Origin: Pseudanabaena sp. BC1403
GTDB taxonomy: Bacteria > Cyanobacteriota > Cyanobacteriia > Pseudanabaenales > Pseudanabaenaceae
NCBI RefSeq assembly: GCF_002914585.1
Contig: NZ_PDDM01000015.1
Location: 81,173-145,172, forward strand
DNA: 64,000 nucleotides
Direction of reading: 5' to 3'
The notes beneath the pieces were generated by a model that was not told the DNA's origin, did not search any database, and saw only the letters and a list, made by a program, of their open reading frames with translations. The position numbers and the translations under genes were made by a program. The first letter of the stretch is position 1, and the number at the start of each line of letters is the position of its first letter. This document shows positions 33,847-42,376 of this stretch, in pieces.

Positions 33847-34263
33847 TTAACGCTTGAGGGCTAACCATTGTTGCAAAATTAAGGCGGCAGCTTTGCGATC
33901 GATCATTTCTTTGTTGTGCCTTGTGGAAATGCCCTGCGATCGCATCATTTCTTCGGCTTCATAGGAGGTTAACCGCTCATCGACAAATTCTAAAACCATG
34001 CCCAGTTGTTTGGCAGCACCATTAGCAAATTTCTGGACATGCTTGGCTTGATGACCAAGAGAGCCGTCCATGTTGTAGGGTAAACCAATTACAAGGGTAT
34101 CGATATCTCGCTCAATAATTAGCGATCGCAATATTGCCATATCTTCATCCCATGATTTACGAGTAATTGTGGTGATGCCATGTACAGATATGCCAAGGCG
34201 ATCGCATCCCGCTACACCAATGCGCTTTCTGCCGACATCTAAACCTAATGCTGCATATTGCAT
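33847..34263 (-). CDS. ruvX: Putative pre-16S rRNA nuclease / Holliday junction resolvase YqgF
   Basis: A 138-residue RNase H-fold protein. Motifs: LGLDVGRKRIGVAGCD with the first Asp, TLVIGLPYNMDGS, FVDERLTSYEAEEM and IDRKAAALILQQWL with the last Asp. YqgF/RuvX matures the 16S rRNA 5' end in E. coli. Length is standard. Confidence 0.92.
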   Translation of the reverse strand: MQYAALGLDVGRKRIGVAGCDRLGISVHGITTITRKSWDEDMAILRSLIIERDIDTLVIGLPYNMDGSLGHQAKHVQKFANGAAKQLGMVLEFVDERLTSYEAEEMMRSQGISTRHNKEMIDRKAAALILQQWLALKR

Positions 34264-34306
34264 AAATTAATTTTATAGCTGTCGCTAGTCATGTTATGAC
34301 AAAATC

Positions 34307-34359
34307 AAAAAACAAAAGACAGTTGCGGCGCTTCGCGCCGCAACTGTCTTTTGTTTTTT
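34307..34359. terminator. Long hairpin between eda and ruvX
   Basis: Perfect 24-bp arms with an A-run/T-run base and GGCG-CTTCG-CGCC core. It lies between two minus-strand genes, so it likely terminates eda. Confidence 0.75.
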
Positions 34360-34381
34360 TGGGACAGAATAGCACGACACA

Positions 34382-35077
34382 TTATTGATCTTGAAATGGT
34401 TGAACTTTTTGGATTAAAGCTTGCGATCGCGCAATGATTGTTGTCCAGTCATCCTCCGCGATCGCTTCTGGTGAAAATAGATGACTAGAAATACCGACTG
34501 CGATCGCCCCTGCCGCCAGAAATTGATCGGCATTTTGAATGGTAATCCCGCCCGTGGGAATCAAGGGAATATCTCGTAAGATTGGCTGCAAACATTTTAA
34601 ATACTCAATACCACCAACTACCTTAATTGGAAAAACCTTAACGGCTGCGGCTCCTGCTTGCCATGCGGTAATTATCTCTGTCGGTGTCAGAGCCCCTGCA
34701 ATTACAGGAATATTATTCTCGACACCTTTAGCAATCATCTCAGGATTTGTATGGGGCGTGAATAAAAAGCTACAACCACAGGCGATCGCCTTTTCCGCAC
34801 TATCTAGATCTAAGACTGTGCCTGTGCCAATTTTACAATCAGGTAATTCCTGCTGCAATTTGGGAATCAGTGATTCGGCGCGATCGGTATTCCAAGCAAT
34901 TTCAATTAGCTTAATCCCACCTGCGGCGGCGGCAAGTGCCATTTCCCGAGCAGTCACAATATTGTCAGCGCGGATAACGGCGATAATGCGATGCTGTTGC
35001 AACAAACTGAGCCAAGGATTCACAGGATTTTTGCAAAAATTTGCATTTGCGATCGACTGCCAAAGATCATTACACAA
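34382..35077 (-). CDS. eda: KDPG/KHG aldolase
   Basis: A 231-residue class I aldolase that cleaves 2-keto-3-deoxy-6-phosphogluconate (Entner-Doudoroff route). Catalytic features: IAVIRADN, IEIAWNTDRAE, IGTGTVLD, FLFTPHTNPEM, the Schiff-base Lys in VKVFPIKVVGG, and IPTGGITIQNA. The N-terminus is about 20 residues longer than in E. coli Eda. Edd is not in the window. Confidence 0.9.
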   Translation of the reverse strand: MCNDLWQSIANANFCKNPVNPWLSLLQQHRIIAVIRADNIVTAREMALAAAAGGIKLIEIAWNTDRAESLIPKLQQELPDCKIGTGTVLDLDSAEKAIACGCSFLFTPHTNPEMIAKGVENNIPVIAGALTPTEIITAWQAGAAAVKVFPIKVVGGIEYLKCLQPILRDIPLIPTGGITIQNADQFLAAGAIAVGISSHLFSPEAIAEDDWTTIIARSQALIQKVQPFQDQ

Positions 35078-35145
35078 AGCTTTGTTTTTGCAAACCCAAT
35101 AGGTGGAGCAAAGAGTCGTCTACTGGGTTACATAAGTCTGCAAAA

Positions 35146-35276
35146 CAGCAATTCTCATTATGAAACCGATTTTTGTATTTCCACCGCCGAAGGCGCTGGA
35201 AATACAAAAATCGGTTGTTTGAAAGACCTCCAACAGCGGGCTTTCAAACAACCGATTTTTATAATGAGAACTGCTA
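35146..35276. mobile_element. 131-bp MITE-like element with perfect 9-bp target duplication
   Basis: Ends CAGCAATTCTCATTATG and ATAATGAGAACTGCTA. The flanks TCTGCAAAA (35137-35145 and 35277-35285) are identical. Interior hairpins are as in the other copies. It lies between eda and bcp. Confidence 0.88.
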
Positions 35277-35354
35277 TCTGCAAAAAGTTGAGATGTACTC
35301 TCAGGCATTAGTGCTTCATAATATGTTTTGGATAAAAACTTATACAGAATATCT

Positions 35355-35810
35355 ATGGCTTTGAATGTTGGCGATCGCGCCCCAGATTTTAGCGTTGCTG
35401 ATACGCTTGGCAACATCGTGACCCTTGCTAGTCTGAAAGGTAAGCGTGTGGTTCTATATTTCTATCCCCGCGATAACACCCCTGGATGCACTAAAGAGGC
35501 TTGTGGCTTTCGCGACAACTATGCTCAGTTTCAAGCCAAGAATACGCTGATTTTTGGTGTCAGTACTGATGATGCTAAGTCCCACCAAAAGTTTACCGAA
35601 AAGTTTGATTTACCATTCCCCTTACTCTGTGATGTCGATGCCCAAGTTGCTACAGCATACGAGAGCTATGGCAAAAAACAAATGATGGGCAAGGAATACA
35701 TGGGGATCTTCCGCAATACCTTTGTGATCGATCCAGAGGGTAAAATCGAGAAAATTTATCTTGCGGTCAAAGCTGAACCCCATCCCGCCGAAGTTCTCGC
35801 GGACATCTAA
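35355..35810 (+). CDS. bcp: Peroxiredoxin of the BCP/PrxQ type
   Basis: A 151-residue thiol peroxidase. Start ATG at 35355 (MALNVGDRAPDFSV). The peroxidatic Cys is in NTPGCTKEACGFRD; the second Cys five residues later is the resolving Cys of PrxQ. GVSTDDAKSHQKF and RNTFVIDPEGKI complete the fold. It detoxifies hydroperoxides using thioredoxin. A hairpin separates it from folP. Confidence 0.92.
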   Translation: MALNVGDRAPDFSVADTLGNIVTLASLKGKRVVLYFYPRDNTPGCTKEACGFRDNYAQFQAKNTLIFGVSTDDAKSHQKFTEKFDLPFPLLCDVDAQVATAYESYGKKQMMGKEYMGIFRNTFVIDPEGKIEKIYLAVKAEPHPAEVLADI

Positions 35811-35845
35811 GTAAATAGGAGGCGCTTTGCGCCTCCTATTTACTT
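35809..35845. terminator. Hairpin at the end of bcp
   Basis: Perfect 17-bp arms (AAGTAAATAGGAGGCGC) around TTT, including the last bases of the bcp stop. It covers a possible TTG start of folP, which is one reason to choose a later start. Confidence 0.7.
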
Positions 35846-35885
35846 GATAGCGCTAAGTGCTGTAAAAATTTCTGAGGTTGAAACA

Positions 35886-36761
35886 TTGAATCCAAGCACA
35901 ACTAAGACTGCCAACTCAACTAAATTAACTAACTGGAAAATTCGTGATCGTCAGTTTATTTGGGGTGCTCGCACATACCTAATGGGTGTTTTGAATCTTA
36001 CGCCCGATAGCTTTAGCGATGGCGGTCAATTTAACTCACGGGATGAGGCACTGAAACAAGTCGCGCAGATGTTGCCCTATATCGACATACTCGATATTGG
36101 TGGTGAATCGACTAGACCTAATGCTCTGCCAGTTAGCGCCGAAGAAGAATGCGATCGCATTTTGCCAATTATTCAAGCCATTCGCGAAACCTATCCCAAC
36201 TTGCCGATTTCCGTTGATACAGTCAAGGCAAGTGTCGCAAAAGCCGCGATCACCGCAGGAGCAGATATGCTCAACGATGTTTCCTCTGGGAGATTTGATC
36301 CTGAAATGCTACCTCTAGCGGGAAAGTTGCAAGTACCAATTTTTTTAATGCATATGCAAGGTGAACCACGCACTATGCAAGAAAACCCTCGCTATCGCAA
36401 TGTGGTGGATGATGTTAAGCAATTTCTCGCTGATGCAATTTTGGTCGCCAAAGCTTGCGGTGTTCCTAAACATTTAATTGCGATCGATCCAGGGATCGGC
36501 TTTGGTAAAACTCTTGACCATAATCTTAAAATTTTAAAAAATTTGCGCAGCTTTAAGGAGATCAGCGCACCTCTATTGCTGGGCGTATCTCGCAAAAGCT
36601 TTATTGGTAAGCTTAGCGATCGCCCAGATCCTAATGATCGCCTGTATGGAACGATAGCCGCTTGTAGTTCTTGTATTGCAGGTGGCGCAGATATCTTACG
36701 AGTACATGATCCCAAAGAAATATTTGATGCTTGTCGCGTCAGTGACGCAATATTTCGATAG
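35886..36761 (+). CDS. folP: Dihydropteroate synthase
   Basis: A 291-residue enzyme of folate synthesis joining p-aminobenzoate to hydroxymethyldihydropterin pyrophosphate. Motifs: MGVLNLTPDSFSDGG, DIGGESTRPNA, ISVDTVKASVA, IDPGIGFGKT and LLGVSRKSF. The start is uncertain: TTG at 35886 has GAGG eight bases upstream, while an earlier TTG at 35844 is inside the bcp hairpin. folK lies 15 kb away (50902). Confidence 0.92.
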   Translation: MNPSTTKTANSTKLTNWKIRDRQFIWGARTYLMGVLNLTPDSFSDGGQFNSRDEALKQVAQMLPYIDILDIGGESTRPNALPVSAEEECDRILPIIQAIRETYPNLPISVDTVKASVAKAAITAGADMLNDVSSGRFDPEMLPLAGKLQVPIFLMHMQGEPRTMQENPRYRNVVDDVKQFLADAILVAKACGVPKHLIAIDPGIGFGKTLDHNLKILKNLRSFKEISAPLLLGVSRKSFIGKLSDRPDPNDRLYGTIAACSSCIAGGADILRVHDPKEIFDACRVSDAIFR

Positions 36762-36919
36762 CGATGCTTTGTTACTCTATCGAGATATTGCATAATCTAC
36801 ATGCACAATTAACTAATATCAACAAGCATCCGTAACAGTCCATCAGTTACAATAGCCAAACGGGATGTACGCTTTAATACAACCCTGTAAAGATTGTAAT
36901 CACTTTTTGAGGGCAAGAC

Positions 36920-38023
36920 GTGCCACAGGCTAAGCATTTGCTGATTGGTTCCACCAGATCAGGCAGTGGAAAATCAGCAACAATTTTGGGATTAACATAT
37001 AACTTGCAAGTTAAAGGTTACAAAATTGGCTATGGTAAGCCAATAGGTACTTTTACGACCAAAGAATTACCCGAATCAGCCGAACGCACTGAAGCTGATG
37101 TGGAATTTATTCGGCAAGTCCTCAATTTGCCGCAATCACTTTTACTCCCCACTCTACTTAATCTTGACCGAGCTGCTCTGCAACTCCGTCTATCTGGAGA
37201 AGACAAGGCTGATTACAGTAATAAGTTGGATGAGTATAAAAAATTAATTGAAGGCGATCTCGTACTTTTAGAAGCACCTGCAAATACTGCCGAAGGTGCA
37301 ATTTTTGGGCTATCCCTAGAAGAAATGGCAGATCAACTCGAAGCTCCCATTTTGTTAGTAATGCGATTTGGCTCGCTATTAGTAGTTGACCATATCTTGA
37401 TGGCAAAACGACGGTTTGGCGATCACCTATTAGGTGTGGTCATTAATGACATTCCTGATGAACAATATGAAACAGCGATCGAGATTCTCCACCCTTATCT
37501 CGAAAATCAAGGCATTCCTGTATTTGCCCTCATGCCCGAAAACCGCACCTTGCGAAGTGTCAGCGTCTCTGAAATCATAGAGCAACTTGGCGCAAACATC
37601 CTTTGTTGTCCTGAAAATATTGATTTAGGGAAAGTAATGGTGGAGGAACTCAAAATTGGCGCAATGGATGTCAACTCTGCCCAAAGCTATTTCCGCAAGT
37701 CCTATAACAAAGCCGTAATTACAGGCAGCAGTCGGATCGATCTTCAGTTCGCAGCGCTAGAAACATCGACAAATTGCTTGATTTTGACAGGTCGTCCCTT
37801 TGTTAGTGATGATGTCGCCCACAAAGCTATGGAATTGGGTGTACCAATCCTCTCAGTCAGTAAAGACACCCTGAGTACGGTTAGTATTATTGAATCTTGT
37901 CTAGGGCAAGTTCGTCTGCATGAAGGAGTGAAAGTGACTAGTATCTGCGACATGATGGGAAAATACTTTAATTTTGAGCGTTTCTTAAGGCTCATGAATA
38001 TCAAAGCTTTAGCCTCAGCTTAG
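36920..38023 (+). CDS. Phosphotransacetylase-family protein (BioD-like plus DRTGG domains)
   Basis: A 367-residue protein. Residues 1-200 form a BioD/CobQ-like P-loop domain (GSTRSGSGKSATI; APANTAEG). Residues about 215-330 are a DRTGG domain (FRKSYNKAVITGSSRIDLQFAALE; NCLILTGRPFVSDDV). This matches the regulatory N-terminal half of long Pta enzymes without the catalytic phosphate acetyltransferase part. GTG start with GAGGG upstream. It probably senses nucleotides or acyl metabolites; substrate unknown. The 158-bp gap upstream shows no feature beyond a likely promoter. Confidence 0.78.
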   Translation: MPQAKHLLIGSTRSGSGKSATILGLTYNLQVKGYKIGYGKPIGTFTTKELPESAERTEADVEFIRQVLNLPQSLLLPTLLNLDRAALQLRLSGEDKADYSNKLDEYKKLIEGDLVLLEAPANTAEGAIFGLSLEEMADQLEAPILLVMRFGSLLVVDHILMAKRRFGDHLLGVVINDIPDEQYETAIEILHPYLENQGIPVFALMPENRTLRSVSVSEIIEQLGANILCCPENIDLGKVMVEELKIGAMDVNSAQSYFRKSYNKAVITGSSRIDLQFAALETSTNCLILTGRPFVSDDVAHKAMELGVPILSVSKDTLSTVSIIESCLGQVRLHEGVKVTSICDMMGKYFNFERFLRLMNIKALASA

Positions 38024-38069
38024 CCCAAAAAGAGGTGTCGCGGATAGACACCTCTTTTTTAGGCTAAGC
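38018..38069 (+). terminator. Two-tier terminator hairpin
   Basis: Inner stem AAAAAGAGGTGTC / GACACCTCTTTTT, outer arms GCTTAGCC / GGCTAAGC that include the preceding stop codon. Strong candidate terminator. Confidence 0.75.
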
Positions 38070-38088
38070 ATTTTTGTGAGCAGGCTTT

Positions 38089-38319
38089 TTACATTTCTTT
38101 TAAAGTTTTCCAACCAGGCAACCATAGCGATCGCCGCTTCAGAGCTTTAGCATTTAGCCAAAATCTTACAGAATCATCACAAGCTGCTTTTATCTCGGCA
38201 AAAACTAGTTCTCCTTCATTTTTGCGATTCACTACAACAAAATGTCGCCAGCCAAAAGTTTCTTGCATAGCAGTCCACTTAGAACCGATTAGATACGGAA
38301 ATTTCTGTTTTTTAGGCAT
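38089..38319 (-). CDS. TIGR02450-family Trp-rich protein
   Basis: A 76-residue basic protein matching the TIGR02450 tryptophan-rich family: IGSKWTAMQETFGWRHFVVVNRK near the N-terminus, and VRFWLNAKALKRRSLWLPGW. Widespread in cyanobacteria and marine bacteria; function unknown. Confidence 0.85.
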   Translation of the reverse strand: MPKKQKFPYLIGSKWTAMQETFGWRHFVVVNRKNEGELVFAEIKAACDDSVRFWLNAKALKRRSLWLPGWKTLKEM

Positions 38320-38326
38320 ATTACCT

Positions 38327-38358
38327 CATAAAAAATACGGCTAGCCGCATTTTTTATG
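38327..38358. terminator. Hairpin between the DUF3134 and Trp-rich genes
   Basis: 15-bp arms (CATAAAAAATACGGC) with one wobble; ends beside the DUF3134 stop codon. Likely transcript end. Confidence 0.6.
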
Positions 38359-38359
38359 T

Positions 38360-38605
38360 CTAATCAATGTCGTCATCATCATTGTCATCGTCATCGTCAT
38401 CGATGTAGTTAGGGTCATCGCCTAACATCAATTCACTTAATTCTTCAGCTTCGTCATCAAACTTTAAGCTCGACTCAGTACCTTCTCTAGCGATCAGGCG
38501 ACCTGTGGACTCTAGCCAATCGAGAATAGATGCTTGCTGCTCGGTGGGAATAAGTGTGGCAGGCTGGTTGCGGCGCTGTACGCGCAAAGCGGGGTTGTTA
38601 ATCAT
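38360..38605 (-). CDS. DUF3134-family protein with acidic tail
   Basis: An 81-residue cyanobacterial protein. The conserved part is NPALRVQRRNQPATLIP and ASILDWLESTGRLIARE. The tail ends in a long run of Asp (DDDDDDNDDDD). The family is cyanobacteria-specific and uncharacterised. Confidence 0.85.
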   Translation of the reverse strand: MINNPALRVQRRNQPATLIPTEQQASILDWLESTGRLIAREGTESSLKFDDEAEELSELMLGDDPNYIDDDDDDNDDDDID

Positions 38606-38633
38606 AAAAATATCAAATAAAAATTCTAGTCTC

Positions 38634-38666
38634 GTTCAAGAATTGTGCAAAGCACAATTCTTGAAC
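38634..38666. terminator. Hairpin between ybaB and the DUF3134 gene
   Basis: Perfect 15-bp arms (GTTCAAGAATTGTGC) around AAA. Confidence 0.65.
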
Positions 38667-38681
38667 ACACTTCTTGAAAAG

Positions 38682-39020
38682 TTAGAAACCTGCGGGTAAA
38701 CCCAGACCACCAGTGAGGTCTTCCATTTTTTGCTTCATTGTGCCTGTAGAAAGCTGATAAGCATCCTTTAGAGCTGCAAGTACCAAGTCGGACAAAACTT
38801 CTGCGCCTTCATTCAAAGCTTCAGGAGAAATTTCCACGCTTTGGGGCTCTTGGTTTCCGCTTAGTGTGATTTTTACTAAACCACCACCTGATTCTCCAGT
38901 TAAGCGCAATTCATCTAATTCTTCTTGTAGCTTTTTTGCGCCTTCTTGAATTTGCTGCGCTTTTTGGAAGGCTTCTTTCATTTTGCCTAAGCCAAATCCA
39001 AATCCTTTTCCGTCTGACAT
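38682..39020 (-). CDS. ybaB: YbaB/EbfC nucleoid-associated protein
   Basis: A 112-residue DNA-binding protein of the YbaB/EbfC family. Features: [22 protein letters not shown] helix, [21 protein letters not shown], and [14 protein letters not shown]. Usually found next to recR or dnaX in other bacteria, but not here. Confidence 0.92.
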   Translation of the reverse strand: MSDGKGFGFGLGKMKEAFQKAQQIQEGAKKLQEELDELRLTGESGGGLVKITLSGNQEPQSVEISPEALNEGAEVLSDLVLAALKDAYQLSTGTMKQKMEDLTGGLGLPAGF

Positions 39021-39099
39021 AGCAGTATCAGTTTTATCCTAAGTTTTCCTGTACATTATGTCACTAATCGTAACGGTTCGGTAAGTACGGTCATCTAGA

Positions 39100-39230
39100 C
39101 AGCGATTCTCATTATGAAACCAATTTTGGTGTTTCCAGCGCCTTCGGCGCTGGAAACACCAAAATTGGTTGTTTAAAAGCCCACCGTTGGCGGGCTTTTA
39201 AACAACCAATTTTTATAATGAAAACTGCTG
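39100..39230. mobile_element. 131-bp MITE-like element with 9-bp target duplication (8/9)
   Basis: Ends CAGCGATTCTCATTATG and ATAATGAAAACTGCTG. Flanks TCATCTAGA (39091-39099) and TTATCTAGA (39231-39239) differ at one base. Interior hairpins are as in the other copies. Confidence 0.87.
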
Positions 39231-39325
39231 TTATCTAGATATCTGTCCATAGACGTGCATCAACAAATCTAGAAATATGTTTGACATTTGTATAGCTGTC
39301 GCCAAGTGTACTAGGACATAAAACC

Positions 39326-39368
39326 CCAGAATTGATTGACGACGCTTCGCGTCGCCAATCAATTCTGG
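39326..39368. repeat. Variable-arm hairpin
   Basis: Arms CCAGAATTGATTG / CAATCAATTCTGG around a GACGCTTCGCGTC core. The arm resembles that at 51471. Confidence 0.65.
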
Positions 39369-39465
39369 CTCAATGGGTAATTCGGGGAGGCAAAGAAAGT
39401 AGAGAGTCAAGCAAAGCACTCAGCAAGCATTTACCCCACTTCTAGGCATTATGAACAAACTCAAA

Positions 39466-39660
39466 GAAGCTCAAATACAAGAAAGCTTTTCTTGAGATGT
39501 ACCACGATGAGGTCGTAATTAAGACCGCTAAAGCTATCAAAAGCCTTGCATATCCGTAGCGGCTGATGATGTCATGTGAATACTGTGTCGATCAGATCGT
39601 TAAAGTTGGCGTTGCAAGTTTTACACTGGTATCGCTGGCATGATTGAGCCAAAAAACATT
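39466..39660 (-). pseudogene. Remnant of an IS1595-like transposase (zinc-ribbon part)
   Basis: The minus strand reads QRYQCKTCNANFNDLIDTVFT, a stop, then HHQPLRI. The CxxC zinc-ribbon and F-N-D-L...D-T-x-F pattern resembles the N-terminal part of IS1595-type transposases. Stops and frame breaks follow, and neither end of the insertion sequence is recognisable. Identification is tentative. Otherwise the gap 39021-39677 holds only the MITE and one hairpin. Confidence 0.4.
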
Positions 39661-39677
39661 GCTTTTGAGAATTGGCA

Positions 39678-40592
39678 TTATTTTCCGTCAAAAATTGATT
39701 GAAAAAAATCGATGATGATCTCCCAAGCATGATGCTCTGGGAAAATATTTATACCCAGTAAACTTTTGACAATATATAGAAAAATTAAAGTAGCTATGAT
39801 TTTAAAAAGTATTACTCCAAATAATCTAAAGGTTTTTGGCTTGTCTTGAGGTTTACCAAGGGAATAGCCTTGTACTCCCTTGATGCCGAGATCACTTGCC
39901 AACTTTAAGGATGAATTGTCATCAATTCCCTTGAGAATGGTCTGTCTCTGAAAAGCTCTACTCGCATATGATATTGCTTTCGCTAGTTGCTTTTTATCAA
40001 GTGTTATAGGTTGTAAAGCAAAGCTGCGATCCAACTTAATCATCTTGATTGGCAACTCTTGTAGTTGTGATAAGGGAAAAAATCTACCTGTAAAGTTGTC
40101 AACTACGACATAGCAGCCCATCATCTGTAATTCTGTCATAAAAGGAAGTATCAGTGATTGTTTTTGGAAGAGAGTTTCTTCTTCTATCTCAAAAGCAAGT
40201 CTTTTCGGTGCAACTTTATATTGAGTGAACCACAAATTGAGTTGGGGAAGAAAGCCCTGATCCTCAAAAATATCGTTAGATAGATTAACTGAAAGCTTTA
40301 CAGAGGTCTGCTGAGATAGTATGGCAATTGATTTTTCAACAACGATTCGATCTAGCTGATTGAGTAACTGAGTATTTTGAAGAGCACTCAATAATTCTTG
40401 AGGTTGTCGTAAGTTTCCTTCCTCATCTCGCCAACGCACTAGCACTTCATTATGGAGAACTCCTCCTGTATCTAGCTCATAAACTGGTTGGAACCAGATT
40501 ACAAACTTTTCAGCCGCCAACTGAATTTTTGGAAATTCTTCTAGCTGGAGATTGATATGAGCAGTGGTAAGAGGATCAAATTCAGTTTCCAT
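39678..40592 (-). CDS. EAL-domain protein, probably catalytically degenerate
   Basis: A 304-residue protein. Residues about 25-245 form an EAL (c-di-GMP phosphodiesterase) fold: EVLVRW in place of EALxRW, SVNLS, FEIEEETL, and IKLDRSF. Two key positions are altered: the usual DDFG is VDNFTG, and the usual EGVE is KGIDD. It may therefore bind rather than cleave c-di-GMP. A C-terminal membrane helix (FKIIATLIFLYIVKSLLG) is unusual. Start ATG at 40592; a TTG 16 codons earlier falls in a hairpin region. Confidence 0.78.
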   Translation of the reverse strand: METEFDPLTTAHINLQLEEFPKIQLAAEKFVIWFQPVYELDTGGVLHNEVLVRWRDEEGNLRQPQELLSALQNTQLLNQLDRIVVEKSIAILSQQTSVKLSVNLSNDIFEDQGFLPQLNLWFTQYKVAPKRLAFEIEEETLFQKQSLILPFMTELQMMGCYVVVDNFTGRFFPLSQLQELPIKMIKLDRSFALQPITLDKKQLAKAISYASRAFQRQTILKGIDDNSSLKLASDLGIKGVQGYSLGKPQDKPKTFRLFGVILFKIIATLIFLYIVKSLLGINIFPEHHAWEIIIDFFQSIFDGK

Positions 40593-40643
40593 GTTACGGC
40601 TTATTATATAGCAATGTAAGAGATAGCTAAGACCAATCAAAAC

Positions 40644-40767
40644 CCAAATTAATAAAGGCGGAGCAAAGCTCCGCCTTTATTAATTTGGTAAGCAAAGCTT
40701 ACATTGCTATACCAGACCAAGATCAATCAAAAAAGAATAAGAGCAGTGAATAGCACTGCTCTTATTC
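40644..40767. repeat. Hairpins between thrC and the EAL gene
   Basis: 40644-40688 has arms CCAAATTAATAAAGGCGGAG, the same as at 28681. 40735-40767 has 14-bp arms (GAATAAGAGCAGTG) and is the probable thrC terminator. Confidence 0.7.
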
Positions 40768-40785
40768 TTCAGAAGCTTAATCAGA

Positions 40786-42093
40786 CTAGACTGAAACTGT
40801 CTGCCACTCTAGCTTGTCCAATGTGTGTGAACGCTCAAGCGCTCGCTCGAAGCTATCAAGTTTAGGCTCAATCAAAAATGGTTCGCCAACATAGCCTTGG
40901 ATTGCTTCTTGAGTCTTCAATCCATTCCCTGTGATGTACACAACTGTTACTTCTTCAGGATCAATTTTGCCAGCTTCGACTAACTTCTTAAGAACTGCGA
41001 TCGTGGTTCCACCAGCAGTCTCGGTAAAGATACCTTCAGTTTCGGCAAGTAACTTCATCGCTTGGATGATTTCATCATCATTAACCATCTCAATATTGCC
41101 ATTAGTCTTGTGCGCAATATCGATCGCATAGATACCATCCGCAGGATTACCGATCGCTAAACTCTTAGCAATGGTTTTAGGCTTAACAGGAGTAATAAAG
41201 TCGCGACCTTCTTTGTAAGCAGCAGCGATTGGAGAGCAACCTTCAGCCTGTGCGCCACTGAATCGAACGGATTTTTCATCTACTAGACCCACCTTCACAA
41301 ATTCATTGAAACCTTTGTAAATCTTGGTGAATAGAGATCCAGAAGCTAAAGGCGCAACAATGTGATCGGGCAACTTCCAACCGAGTTGTTCAACAACTTC
41401 ATAAGCAAGGGTTTTGGAACCTTCAGAATAGTATGGACGGAGATTGATATTTACGAAGCCCCAACCATGAGTATTGGCGACCTCTGAGCAAAGACGGTTT
41501 ACTTGATCGTAGTTGCCATGTACCGAGAAAACTTTGGGATTGTAAATGGTTGTACCGAGAACTTTGCCAGCTTCGAGGTCAGAAGGAATGAATACACAAC
41601 ATTCTAAGCCTGCATGGGCTGCGATCGCGGCGGTGGAGTTTGCCAAGTTGCCAGTACTGGCGCAAGCAACGGTGGTGAAACCAAGTTCACGAGCGCGGCT
41701 GAGAGCAACAGAAACAACACGGTCTTTGAAGCTCAAGGTTGGCATGTTTACAGCATCATTTTTAATGTAGAGATTCTTGATGCCGAGACGTTTGGCAAGG
41801 CGGTTTGCCTTGATCAGAGGTGTCATGCCTGTGGAAACATCGATATAATTTTCAGTCTTAACTGGTAAGAAATCTCGATAGCGCCAAATCGAGAGTGGGC
41901 CAGCTTGAATCGTTTCACGACTGACTCTGGCGGCGATCACATCATAGTTATAGGCAACTTCTAGGGGCCCAAAGCACAATTCACATACGTGCATCGCCTT
42001 GGCTTCGTATTCTGCACCGCACTCTTTGCACTTGAGATTACTGAAGGTTTCAACGCGATCGCTGGTGTAAGGAGAAACAATCGTTGCAGTCAT
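40786..42093 (-). CDS. thrC: Threonine synthase
   Basis: A 435-residue PLP enzyme converting O-phosphohomoserine to threonine. A zinc-ribbon-like N-terminus (CKECGAEYEAKAMHVCELC) precedes the PLP fold. The Schiff-base Lys is in LSFKDRVVSVALS and the phosphate loop in ASTGNLANSTAA. This two-part form is typical of plants and cyanobacteria. Confidence 0.94.
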   Translation of the reverse strand: MTATIVSPYTSDRVETFSNLKCKECGAEYEAKAMHVCELCFGPLEVAYNYDVIAARVSRETIQAGPLSIWRYRDFLPVKTENYIDVSTGMTPLIKANRLAKRLGIKNLYIKNDAVNMPTLSFKDRVVSVALSRARELGFTTVACASTGNLANSTAAIAAHAGLECCVFIPSDLEAGKVLGTTIYNPKVFSVHGNYDQVNRLCSEVANTHGWGFVNINLRPYYSEGSKTLAYEVVEQLGWKLPDHIVAPLASGSLFTKIYKGFNEFVKVGLVDEKSVRFSGAQAEGCSPIAAAYKEGRDFITPVKPKTIAKSLAIGNPADGIYAIDIAHKTNGNIEMVNDDEIIQAMKLLAETEGIFTETAGGTTIAVLKKLVEAGKIDPEEVTVVYITGNGLKTQEAIQGYVGEPFLIEPKLDSFERALERSHTLDKLEWQTVSV

Positions 42094-42246
42094 GTTCTTG
42101 GTTGCCTTTCTAGTCGTTAAAGGTTTTTATGAGATTTCTTTATTGACACAAACTCTAACACAGGGCTTTATAGTCGTCAAATATACCAGACTATTTTAGT
42201 CTGGTTTTAAATTTATACTTCTCCAATATTGCATCCTGCACTCTGG

Positions 42247-42374
42247 ATCAAAAAGGAGGGGTAACGCAAAGCTTTACCCCTCCTTTTTGATTTTTGATTG
42301 ACATTTGCTCTATAGCAAAAAAATATATAGCGAATGATTTCAGAAAAAAGAGGTGGCTTTGCGACCTCTTTTTT
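42247..42374. repeat. Two hairpins between thrC and the GH94 gene
   Basis: 42247-42264 paired with 42274-42291 (ATCAAAAAGGAGGGGTAA). 42344-42374 has arms AAAAAAGAGGT and is the likely terminator of the GH94 gene. Confidence 0.7.
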
Positions 42375-42376
42375 AT

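Noticed and set aside
34539..35102. 187-codon frame antisense to eda
   Set aside because: The minus strand encodes a complete KDPG aldolase; the antisense frame has no recognisable domain.
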